Below, in pieces: positions 8,988-16,145 of a DNA stretch of 44,045 bases. The notes under the pieces were generated by a model. That model saw only the letters and a list, made by a program, of their open reading frames with translations. It was not told the origin of the DNA and did no database searches. The DNA comes from Saprospiraceae bacterium (GTDB lineage Bacteria; Bacteroidota; Bacteroidia; Chitinophagales; Saprospiraceae). The stretch is from positions 1 through 44,045 of the forward strand of contig JAGQWR010000035.1 of the NCBI GenBank assembly GCA_020437105.1, read 5' to 3'. A program made the translations under genes and the position numbers. Position 1 is the first letter of the stretch. Every line of letters begins with the position of its first letter.

Positions 8988-9620
8988 TTATTCCTTCCAT
9001 TGTGGTGGGAAGTCATACCCCCAATCTGCCATGATCGGACTAAAACAACGTATGGCCTGGTCTTTGATTTCCGGGGTATAGTAGGTCAGAAAATCCGGGC
9101 GTCTTTCTGCTGTTTTATTAAAGATTGGAATTTCAAGTTGTGGCAGAGCCAGCTGGTCCATGATTTCATTAAAATCAGCCTGCAGGTTTTCAAACCGGAT
9201 CAGTGCATTCATATTCCGCACAGTAGCTTCGTGCTTTGGCCGGTGATAAGGATCTTTAAAAAATTCTTTAAAATAGGTCGGAAAATCGGCGCCTTGGTTT
9301 ACGATAAAATCATACTCTGCTAAAGCCGCCGGAGCGATTGGTTTTCCCTTTTTAAAGGTCCCCCTGGAGAAGCGGCCATTATGGTCAGCCCGTTTTTTGA
9401 AATAGGCACTTACAACAGAGTCTAAGGGATTCCGGATGGAGGCAAATTTATAATACCCCTTTTCTTCTTCGCTTGCTATTTTTAAAAAATCCTCATAGCC
9501 CAGATGCATCTGATATACTTCTTCGCTCCCCAGTTCTTCTACCAACACTTTAGAAATAGCTTTTGAGGCGGTACGTGGTATCGCGAAGTAGCAAAAATGA
9601 TATGTGTGGTTTATGATCAG
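8988..9620 (-). CDS. sulfotransferase family protein (5 of 5), non-ATG or damaged start
   Basis: About 210 residues. The first conventional start in frame is a GTG at 9548, but that would remove the 5'-PSB loop. Reading upstream gives IINHTYHFCYFAIPRTASKAI, the expected N terminus of this family, which normally begins MII. At the Met position the codon is CTG (9618-9620); beyond it the sequence passes into the octamer repeat array and reaches a stop. The 3'-PB-like motif is SIRNPLDSVVSAYFK. Either CTG, ATC or ATA is used as start, or the gene has lost its start to the repeat. It lies alone on the minus strand, convergent with the MBOAT/SGNH gene and downstream of wzt. Family call is firm; whether it is functional is uncertain. 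Confidence 0.7.
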   Translation of the reverse strand: MIINHTYHFCYFAIPRTASKAISKVLVEELGSEEVYQMHLGYEDFLKIASEEEKGYYKFASIRNPLDSVVSAYFKKRADHNGRFSRGTFKKGKPIAPAALAEYDFIVNQGADFPTYFKEFFKDPYHRPKHEATVRNMNALIRFENLQADFNEIMDQLALPQLEIPIFNKTAERRPDFLTYYTPEIKDQAIRCFSPIMADWGYDFPPQWKE

Positions 9621-9867
9621 TGGTTCTGTTAGTTGGTTAGTTGGTTAGTGGGTTAGTATCGAATTAAAAATTCAAAATTAAGACTTAAGAATTCGATAGT
9701 GGTCCTGTGGTCCTGTGGTCCTGTGGTCCTGTGGTCCTGTGAGTTAGTGGGTTAGTATCGAATTAAAAATTAAGCCTTAAGAATTCGGAAGTTAGTAAGT
9801 TAAGAAGTTAGATCAACAGCAAAAAAAACTAACTCACTGAACCACTATCAAACTGCCGCTTTGCGGC
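9620..9867. repeat. composite octamer repeat array, locus 1
   Basis: This 248-bp gap contains no gene but strong 8-bp periodicity. GTTGGTTA/GTGGGTTA units lie at 9632-9655, five perfect GTGGTCCT copies at 9699-9738, then GTGAGTTA and GTGGGTTA at 9739-9754, and GTTAGTAA-type units at 9791-9814. An AT-rich module follows the first and third blocks, at 9652-9695 (44 nt) and 9751-9787 (37 nt). The two copies are nearly identical except for a 7-nt indel and one substitution. Inverted copies (ACTAACTCACTGAACCAC, 9828-9845) close the region, GATAGTGGT/ACCACTATC form a 9-bp inverted pair (9695-9703 and 9841-9849), and GCCGC-TTT-GCGGC (9855-9867) is a small hairpin next to the wzt stop. Confidence 0.9.
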
Positions 9868-9868
9868 C

Positions 9869-10699
9869 CTACATATCATAATCCGTCACTCGGTTTAAGC
9901 GCAATTCAATTTGATCTTCATCCAGATCACGCAGGCAATTTCGAACATAAAAGAGTAGTCCTTCCTGAATGTCATCTGTTTGGTGAATAATTTTGCCGAA
10001 ATCCATCACCACAATTCTGGTAGCGATTTTTAATACTTTTTTGATATTGTTGGAAACAAACAAAACACTCTTATCAGGCTGTTGAACAAAACTTTTCAGG
10101 TTGTCAAAACACTTTGCTTTGAATACCGAATCGCCAACGGCAAGCGCTTCATCGACGATAAAAATATTCGGATCCGTAGCTAAAGCAATCGAGTATGCCA
10201 GGCGGGCCTTCATCCCGGAAGAATAATTCCCAAAAGGCCGATCTAATTTATCTCCGAGTTCGGAAAAATCTGAGATGAACTCCATTTTAGCATCTATCTC
10301 CTCTTTGGTCATTCCATACATTGCCCCTTTGATATATATATTCTCCCGGCCTGTAAACAATTGCTGCATACCGGTTCGGAGTGCAAAAATCGCAGTGATC
10401 TTAAGCCCTGGTTTTACATAAATAGCTCCTTTATTAATAGGATAGATTTGCGAAATCATGCGCATGAGAGTCGTTTTTCCAGAGCCATTAGCCCCAACTA
10501 CTCCAACGATTTCGCCTGAGAAAAGATCTATATTAATGTCATCGAGTGCCCAAAATTCACGCTTGCGAAGTTGGCCGGTGCTTTGATTAAACCGAACAAG
10601 GTCAACCATCCCATAAATCATATTATACCGAATATCGGTACAGAATTTTTTATAGACATGTTCTATGGATAGTATGGGGGTTTTTCCTTTAGTTTCCAT
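9869..10699 (-). CDS. wzt: polysaccharide ABC exporter, ATP-binding subunit (Wzt-like)
   Basis: A 276-residue ATPase with Walker A GANGSGKTT (69-77), signature YSSGMKARLAYS (159-170) and Walker B IFIVDEAL (179-186). The long segment before the core, ending with FWALDDINIDLFSGE, is typical of Wzt/TagH/RfbE ATPases for glycan export. It ends shortly after the core and lacks the C-terminal carbohydrate-binding domain of Wzt proteins that recognise a capped chain terminus. Chain-end recognition, if any, must lie elsewhere. It starts 6 nt after the permease gene, forming a two-gene transporter unit. Confidence 0.9.
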   Translation of the reverse strand: METKGKTPILSIEHVYKKFCTDIRYNMIYGMVDLVRFNQSTGQLRKREFWALDDINIDLFSGEIVGVVGANGSGKTTLMRMISQIYPINKGAIYVKPGLKITAIFALRTGMQQLFTGRENIYIKGAMYGMTKEEIDAKMEFISDFSELGDKLDRPFGNYSSGMKARLAYSIALATDPNIFIVDEALAVGDSVFKAKCFDNLKSFVQQPDKSVLFVSNNIKKVLKIATRIVVMDFGKIIHQTDDIQEGLLFYVRNCLRDLDEDQIELRLNRVTDYDM

Positions 10700-10705
10700 A
10701 CAGGC

Positions 10706-11557
10706 TTAGTTAGAAATTAATCGTTCGAGTAGTCTGGATTCTGCCCGAAGAAAAAACCGGAGGGACAGCAAGAAAAAAACCACACAAAAAAAGGAGCACA
10801 CCGCATATTTCATCGGTTCAAAAATGGTGCCCGTGGTCAGGATTTCCCTGCTAAATCCAATTAAATAGGTGAGTGGATTATATTCTACAAAATCAGACAA
10901 CCAACCCAAACTCACTTTGGGGGCATAAACAATAGGAGTCAGATACATCAGGAAACGCATCATCTCATCAATAACTGAACTAATATCCACCGCCACAACC
11001 CGCAGCAGGGATACAAATAATCCGATGGAAATACCCAGCAATAAAAGCGGAATCAGGGTTAACGGGAATAACAAACTCAACCAGGTAAACTTGATGCCAA
11101 AAAACAGCAAGGCAACAACATTCACAATGAGTGGAATGATAAAAAGGATTAGATGTACGATGACCAATTCTAAAACAAGGACCTCATGCGGAAACTTCTT
11201 CATGATCATAATCTTCCCATTACTGGCTATGACCTTACTCACAGAACGGTAAATTTCTATAAAGAAACCCCAAATAGAGGTACTGAGCAATACATAAGCC
11301 GGATATGGAATATCTGTTTCACCCGGAGCGATGATTCCAGCTCCATGCAGGAGCCCCCATATCAGTACAGCTATAATTGGAAGGATAAAAAGCCAGAGTA
11401 TGCCAATAAACGATTTCTTAAACCCTACTAAAATGTTAACCCGGATCAATTGTTTCAGAAAAAACTTATACTGCCGGACATTCTGTACCAGGGTAACCCA
11501 GAATTGGAAATATCCCTTTTCTCTGGCATCCAAATTTTCTAACCCTTTGTGGCTCAT
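10706..11557 (-). CDS. wzm: polysaccharide ABC exporter, permease subunit (Wzm-like)
   Basis: A 283-residue ABC-2-type permease with about six hydrophobic segments and the usual short cytoplasmic N terminus (VQNVRQYKFFLKQLIRVNI) before the first membrane helix. The last segments include NPLTYLIGFSRE, a conserved turn in Wzm/TagG permeases. It pairs with the ATPase just downstream to export a lipid-linked glycan across the inner membrane. The first gene of this minus-strand unit, it is divergent from the carrier-protein cluster. Confidence 0.9.
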   Translation of the reverse strand: MSHKGLENLDAREKGYFQFWVTLVQNVRQYKFFLKQLIRVNILVGFKKSFIGILWLFILPIIAVLIWGLLHGAGIIAPGETDIPYPAYVLLSTSIWGFFIEIYRSVSKVIASNGKIMIMKKFPHEVLVLELVIVHLILFIIPLIVNVVALLFFGIKFTWLSLLFPLTLIPLLLLGISIGLFVSLLRVVAVDISSVIDEMMRFLMYLTPIVYAPKVSLGWLSDFVEYNPLTYLIGFSREILTTGTIFEPMKYAVCSFFCVVFFLLSLRFFLRAESRLLERLISN

Positions 11558-11650
11558 TACAGGTTCCTGGTTTTTCTTCTTAAACAGAATCTACTTCGCT
11601 TTGCTTACACACGCAAATGTCAGAATATCTAAAATTCAGCCTTTACCGGC

Positions 11651-11679
11651 CAAAAATATTTTCAAGGTATCCGCCACAA
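11651..11679 (-). promoter_or_regulatory. candidate promoter of wzm/wzt
   Basis: On the minus strand a perfect TAnnTTTG element (TATTTTTG, 11658 to 11651) is preceded 18 nt upstream by TTG (11679 to 11677), close to the -33/-7 layout of Bacteroidota primary promoters. The leader to the wzm ATG would be about 85-90 nt. Assigned by pattern only. Confidence 0.4.
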
Positions 11680-11723
11680 GGTACAAATCACCTTTTTCAC
11701 TTCGAGAAGTTAATCCGGAATCA

Positions 11724-11755
11724 TTCGAAAATTTCGTCCAAAACAGATATGTTTG
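11724..11755 (+). promoter_or_regulatory. candidate promoter of the carrier-protein cluster
   Basis: TATGTTTG at 11748-11755 matches the -7 consensus TAnnTTTG exactly. TTCG at 11724-11727, 20 nt upstream, is one base from the -33 TTTG. Transcription would begin around 11760, about 40 nt before the carrier-protein ATG. It is divergent from the wzm promoter about 70 bp to the left. Confidence 0.45.
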
Positions 11756-11798
11756 CTGGGTTGAATGCAGTATAACTGACCTATTTAAATCCTTAGAC

Positions 11799-12047
11799 AT
11801 GGAAAATATAAAAGAGGAGGTAAAAACCTTCATCCTGGCATCCTTTGTAAATGAAAGTGAAACAGGCCCTATCGGCAACGATACGCCACTATTAAGTAGT
11901 GGTATCATTGACTCTATTTCCGCTTTACAGTTGGTAGAATTTCTGGAGACGACCTTTAAATTTCAATTCCAACCACATGAAGTGGATCAGGATAATCTCA
12001 ATTCACTTGATCTTATTGAAGAGTTTGTAAAAGGAAAATTAGCCTAG
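11799..12047 (+). CDS. free-standing acyl/peptidyl carrier protein
   Basis: An 82-residue, acidic, all-helical protein with a phosphopantetheine attachment site GIIDSISALQL; Ser39 is the expected modified residue. Length and layout fit stand-alone carrier proteins such as DltC or PltL. The frame is open further upstream, but the ATG at 11799 gives the family's normal N terminus and avoids running into wzm. Its TAG overlaps the GTG start of the ligase (TAGTG), so the two are translationally coupled and the ligase is the natural loading enzyme. DSI in place of DSL is a minor variation. Whether the cargo is amino acid or fatty acid is decided by the ligase. Confidence 0.85.
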   Translation: MENIKEEVKTFILASFVNESETGPIGNDTPLLSSGIIDSISALQLVEFLETTFKFQFQPHEVDQDNLNSLDLIEEFVKGKLA

Positions 12048-13573
12048 TGCAAAGACTCCATGAAATACTGGCCAATAGCGCTGAACGCTTTCCGGCCAAC
12101 TCAGCAATTACAGATCCTAATGGACTGGAATTGACGTATGCTGAGTTGGCCGACAGCTGTACCAATCTTTGTATTCACTTAAAAAACCATGGACTGGCAA
12201 AGGGTCGGCGGATTGGTATTCTCATTCCTAAATCAGCTGAAAGTGTCATTGCAATTCTTTCGACACTAAGTATTGAATCGGCTTACATTCCCTCCGACGC
12301 TGAAGCGCCTGCCTCCCGGAATGCCTTCATTTTTGAAGATTGCCAGGCATCAGCCATTTTGATTTCAGATGCACTTTTAGCCCCTTTTCAGGAGGCCTTC
12401 CCGCATATTACAAAGCAAATACCACTTGAAGAACTTTCTTTGCATTTGTTGCTTTGCGAATACGAAAATGCACCCGATCTAACTGTACCGGATGATCTGG
12501 CCTACATGCTCTATACTTCGGGATCTACCGGTAAACCAAAGGGGGTTTTGATTACACACCAAAATGCCCTGAGTTTTGTGGATTGGTGTCTGGAATGTTT
12601 TCCTACAAATGAAACCGACGTTTTTTCGTCTATTGCACCTTTCCATTTTGACCTCTCTATTTACGACTTGTTTGTAGGCCTGAAGTCGGGTGCTTCTATC
12701 GTTTTATTTGACCAGAAGGCGAGTAAGAACCCCCTACTCCTTTCCTCCTTGATTGGGGAGCATAAAATCTCGGTGTTATATGCCACGCCGACTTTACTTC
12801 GCCTAATACGCTCGTATGGACGGATCGAACGCTATGACCACAGTGCCCTCCGGATTGTACATTTTGCGGGAGAAGTTTTTCCGGTTGCGCCCCTTCGGGA
12901 ATTGAAAGAACAATGGCCACAAGCGAAATTCTTTAACCTTTACGGACCAACCGAGACAAATGTAGTTACCTGGCATCCGATTCCAGACCAAATTGCACCG
13001 GATCAACTGGAGCCTTTCCCGATCGGAAAAAGCTGTACCCATGTTCAGTGCAAACTATGGGAGGATGAAATAATAGAACCCCACCCCGGATTAAGTGGAG
13101 AACTGATCGTAGCCGGGCTATCTGTTGCAGCCGGGTATTTAAACCTGCCTGATCGCACCGCCCAATCCTTTTTCCAGGATTCCGAAGGGCAAACCTGGTA
13201 CAAAACAGGAGACCTCGTCCAGGTAAATGAGGCAGGCGATTTTGTTTACTCCGGCCGTCGGGATCGAATGGTCAAAAGACGGGGCTACCGGATAGAACTG
13301 GGAGAGATCGAAGCAGCACTCTCCAGACATTCAGCTATTGTTGAAGCAGGCGCTATTTCCCTCCTAAACGCGTCTGAAGAAGTAGTGGTCTATGCTTACC
13401 TGAGTACCACAAACCCAAAAGAACTCCCCAATGGACAGGAGCTAAAAGCTTTTTGCCTGAATTACTTACCCATTTATATGCTTCCGGATAAATTTCTCTT
13501 TTTGGAAGCGCTCCCCAAAACCTCTACACATAAAATTGATTACCAGGCCTTAAAAAAAATGGCAGATGTATGA
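12047..13573 (+). CDS. amino-acid adenylating ligase loading the carrier protein (PltF/DltA-like)
   Basis: A 508-residue single adenylation domain with all core motifs: YTSGSTGKPKGV (156-167), NLYGPTETNV (297-306), YKTGDL (385-390), GRRDRMVKRRGYRIELGEIE (403-422) and the catalytic C-terminal lysine in THKIDY (Lys496). FHFDLSIYDLF has Asp202 at the place that binds the substrate alpha-amino group, pointing to an amino acid rather than a fatty acid. The HFAGEVFPV segment followed by NLYGPTETNVVTWHPIP is characteristic of the free-standing PltF/RedM/CloN4 prolyl ligases. By rough alignment the pocket resembles the proline code (D, L, A, L, V) but has His where those enzymes have Leu, and Val for Cys, so another small amino acid is possible. 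GTG start, sharing its first base with the carrier stop. Confidence 0.8.
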   Translation: MQRLHEILANSAERFPANSAITDPNGLELTYAELADSCTNLCIHLKNHGLAKGRRIGILIPKSAESVIAILSTLSIESAYIPSDAEAPASRNAFIFEDCQASAILISDALLAPFQEAFPHITKQIPLEELSLHLLLCEYENAPDLTVPDDLAYMLYTSGSTGKPKGVLITHQNALSFVDWCLECFPTNETDVFSSIAPFHFDLSIYDLFVGLKSGASIVLFDQKASKNPLLLSSLIGEHKISVLYATPTLLRLIRSYGRIERYDHSALRIVHFAGEVFPVAPLRELKEQWPQAKFFNLYGPTETNVVTWHPIPDQIAPDQLEPFPIGKSCTHVQCKLWEDEIIEPHPGLSGELIVAGLSVAAGYLNLPDRTAQSFFQDSEGQTWYKTGDLVQVNEAGDFVYSGRRDRMVKRRGYRIELGEIEAALSRHSAIVEAGAISLLNASEEVVVYAYLSTTNPKELPNGQELKAFCLNYLPIYMLPDKFLFLEALPKTSTHKIDYQALKKMADV

Positions 13574-14720
13574 TTTTTCAATGACTGAAGCCCAAAAAGC
13601 CTTACAGGAGGAAATCAGGGGTTTTGGTCAGGAAGTAATGACACCTGGGGCGGCACAACGTGATGTAGATCACTATTTTGATCGGTCTATTTGGACCAAA
13701 AGTGGCGACCTTGGCATCCCTGGTTTAACGATTCCTGCCTCTTATGGTGGCCGCGGACTCGATGCGGTATCAACAGTCATTGCACTGGAAGCTTTGGGAT
13801 ATGGAAGTACCGACAGCGGCATGAATTTTTCACTCGCAGCGCATCTGCTGGCTTGTGTTATTCCAATCTGGCTCTACGGGAGCGAATCCCAAAAACAGCG
13901 TCTTTTGCCAAGCTTATGCGATGGGAGCTGGATTGCTACCAATGCCATGACCGAACCCACTGCCGGATCGGATGCCTTTAATCTGGCTTCGGTTGCGGAA
14001 GCTATTGAAGGTGGATATATTCTAAACGGACACAAGAATTTTTGTTCGAATGGGCCGGTTGCAGACCTCGTTCTGAGCTACCATTTGACCGACGCATCCA
14101 AAGGTTTTTTTGGAGGCATTTCGGCTTTTCTTTCCGAGAAGGGGAAACATGATTTTGAAGCCAGCGAAAAGGTCGAAAAGATGGGTGTCCGAACCTGTCA
14201 AATGGGTGAAATCCGGTTTACAAATACCGCAGTCGATGAAGAAGCCTTACTCGGACGTGTCGGAGCAGGTGGCATGATTTTCAACCACTCCATGGAATGG
14301 GAGCGCATCTGCCTGGGTGCACTGCATATCGGTGCGATGGATCGGATGATGAAAAAAGCCGTAAAATTTGCGAAAGAGCGTAAGTCGGGCGGCAAATCAA
14401 TCAGCGCTTACCAGGCCGTATCGCATCCGCTTGCCAATTTACAAGTACGCATTGATAGTGCCCGGCTCCTGACTTATAAAGCAGCCTGGAAACTGGATCA
14501 AAAAAAGCCTGTAGGGTATGATGCAGCACTTTGCAAATTGGCGGTTAGTGAGACTTACAAAGACTTTGCCATACAGTTAAACCAATTATTCGCCGGGAAG
14601 GCATTTCGGGAGAATAGTGATGTGGAACAAATATTACGGGATGCTGTTGGTAGTACGATATATTCTGGCACCTCAGAGGTGTTGAGAAATATTACAGCCC
14701 GGCACATGGGGATGAATTAA
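13566..14720 (+). CDS. acyl-CoA-dehydrogenase-fold carrier-thioester oxidase (PltE/RedW-like)
   Basis: A 384-residue flavoprotein of the acyl-CoA dehydrogenase fold: AMTEPTAGSD (127-136) is the FAD/substrate motif, and LRDAVGSTIYSGTSEVLRN is the C-terminal motif. The medium-chain type catalytic Glu is absent (Ser in YSGTSE). A Glu is instead present in MEWERICLGA (Glu246), the position used as base by isovaleryl-CoA dehydrogenase. That layout, together with NGHKNFCSNGPVADL, fits the prolyl-carrier dehydrogenases that oxidise prolyl-S-PCP to pyrrolyl-S-PCP. The ATG overlaps the ligase stop by 8 nt. A generic acyl-CoA dehydrogenase remains possible, but its neighbours make a carrier-bound aminoacyl substrate more likely. 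Confidence 0.75.
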   Translation: MYDFSMTEAQKALQEEIRGFGQEVMTPGAAQRDVDHYFDRSIWTKSGDLGIPGLTIPASYGGRGLDAVSTVIALEALGYGSTDSGMNFSLAAHLLACVIPIWLYGSESQKQRLLPSLCDGSWIATNAMTEPTAGSDAFNLASVAEAIEGGYILNGHKNFCSNGPVADLVLSYHLTDASKGFFGGISAFLSEKGKHDFEASEKVEKMGVRTCQMGEIRFTNTAVDEEALLGRVGAGGMIFNHSMEWERICLGALHIGAMDRMMKKAVKFAKERKSGGKSISAYQAVSHPLANLQVRIDSARLLTYKAAWKLDQKKPVGYDAALCKLAVSETYKDFAIQLNQLFAGKAFRENSDVEQILRDAVGSTIYSGTSEVLRNITARHMGMN

Positions 14721-14737
14721 TTCAAAACTAATTCTAC

Positions 14738-14745
14738 TATTTTTG
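14738..14745 (+). promoter_or_regulatory. candidate internal promoter of the halogenase-like gene
   Basis: TATTTTTG, followed by CA, is a perfect -7 element 33 nt upstream of the ATG at 14779, in the 58-nt gap after the dehydrogenase gene. No clear -33 TTTG is seen, so this may be a weak or auxiliary promoter. Confidence 0.35.
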
Positions 14746-14778
14746 CAAAAGCAGAAACATCAAAATATAATCCTTGAC

Positions 14779-16140
14779 ATGGAAAACAAATTTTACGACT
14801 GTATAATTATCGGAGGTGGCCCGGCAGGATCTACCATCGCAACTACGCTGGCCGATTTGGGCCATGAAGTTCTGGTACTTGAAAAGGCAAAGTTTCCTCG
14901 TCCGCATGTAGGCGAATCATTGCTCCCTTTTTGTTACCATGTTTTCAAGGATTTAGGGATACTGGAAACGATGAAGGCAAAATTTGCTCCGAAACCGGGT
15001 GTAAAATTTTCCAATATCGATGGCACACAGTATTCCAAATGGTGTTTTAAGGATGTAATTGACGACGACAGCTATTTGTCTTTTCACGTACACCGGGCAG
15101 AGTTTGACCAGATTCTGTTAAATAATAGTAGTGCGCATGGTGCAGATGTGAAGGAAGAAATCAGGGTAATGCGGGTCGATTTTGATAGCGCTCCGGATCA
15201 CTCGATTGTTTATGCAGAGGACAAGGACGGGAAAGAGTTCATTTTCAAAACCCGTTTTACCATTGATGCTTCCGGACAGGATACCTTGTTAGCCCGGCAG
15301 TTAAACTGTAAAGAATCTTTTACCACCTTAAATAAACGGGTCGCCTTATCCACGCATTGGGTAAATGTAAAGCCGAATGAAAGTCTGGCCGAAAGCAATA
15401 TTGAGATTGTACATTTAGTTGGCGAAAAATTAGGCTGGATTTGGATGATTCCGATTGAGGAAAACAGGTTCAGTGTCGGGGTGGCCCTCAATATGGAGTA
15501 CAGTATTGCCCAAAGAAAAATCCTTTCCAAAGAACACAAAGACTGGCAACTGGCGCTGTACCTGCAGGAAATCGCCACCTCTCCCGAGGTTTCGGCAGTA
15601 TTGAATGGGGCGGAGATGGCCAATCCGATAGCTGCGAATGGTGATTTCTCCTACTACTCTTCCAATAAATATAGTACCAAACACGCTATGGTTGGAGATG
15701 CCGGCGGGTTTATCGATCCTATTTTCTCCAGTGGTATCTACCTCGCTTTGAAAAGTGGTCAATTGGTTGGAAATGGAATCAGTCATTTCCTGAAGACAGG
15801 CAGTCTATCTGTAATGGACGCAGCTTATGACGATATTGCCGGAGCTTATCGCCTGGTAGAGAAATTGGTTACCACCTTTTATGATCCGGCATCCATCAAC
15901 TTTTCGGGCATTGATAAATCAGTTGGAAATTATAGTTTCAAAAAATTCGAAACGGCTTATTCTCTAATCCATTTGATTCTCGCTGGAGATTTCTTTACAA
16001 ACCATCAGAAATATATTGATGCCATTGAGGTACTTCGAAATCCGGATATGATAGAAAAGTATCGATATCTTATTGGGCACCCGGCTGTTCATTTAATTGA
16101 AAAGGCTTGTTCCAAAACGCCCGAAGAACTCCAAGCCTAA
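14779..16140 (+). CDS. flavin-dependent halogenase-like oxidoreductase (PltA-like)
   Basis: A 453-residue FAD protein. GGGPAGS (12-18) binds FAD, FPRPHVGESLLP (39-50) is the GESLLP signature, and GWIWMIP (219-225) gives the WxWxIP motif regarded as diagnostic of flavin-dependent halogenases. A lysine in APKPG (Lys72) lines up with the catalytic lysine of PltA-type enzymes. GDAGGFIDPIFSSGIYLAL (306-324) matches the pyrrole/phenol halogenase subgroup, which acts on carrier-bound substrates. The expected reaction is chlorination or bromination of the carrier-tethered pyrrole; related proteins can be hydroxylases. An upstream TTG at 14743 is open, but the ATG at 14779 puts the FAD motif at the normal distance. 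A flavin reductase is not encoded nearby. Confidence 0.8.
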   Translation: MENKFYDCIIIGGGPAGSTIATTLADLGHEVLVLEKAKFPRPHVGESLLPFCYHVFKDLGILETMKAKFAPKPGVKFSNIDGTQYSKWCFKDVIDDDSYLSFHVHRAEFDQILLNNSSAHGADVKEEIRVMRVDFDSAPDHSIVYAEDKDGKEFIFKTRFTIDASGQDTLLARQLNCKESFTTLNKRVALSTHWVNVKPNESLAESNIEIVHLVGEKLGWIWMIPIEENRFSVGVALNMEYSIAQRKILSKEHKDWQLALYLQEIATSPEVSAVLNGAEMANPIAANGDFSYYSSNKYSTKHAMVGDAGGFIDPIFSSGIYLALKSGQLVGNGISHFLKTGSLSVMDAAYDDIAGAYRLVEKLVTTFYDPASINFSGIDKSVGNYSFKKFETAYSLIHLILAGDFFTNHQKYIDAIEVLRNPDMIEKYRYLIGHPAVHLIEKACSKTPEELQA

Positions 16141-16145
16141 AGCTT

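Noticed and set aside
9000..9323. 107-codon plus-strand open frame
   Set aside because: Antisense to the fifth sulfotransferase, whose motifs are clear.
9699..9738. Short direct repeats that might be a CRISPR array
   Set aside because: Units are 8 bp, contiguous and without spacers, and no cas gene is nearby; it is a tandem microsatellite-like array.
11331..11798. N-terminal extension of the carrier-protein frame
   Set aside because: It would overlap wzm antisense and add sequence foreign to carrier proteins; the ATG at 11799 follows a plausible promoter.
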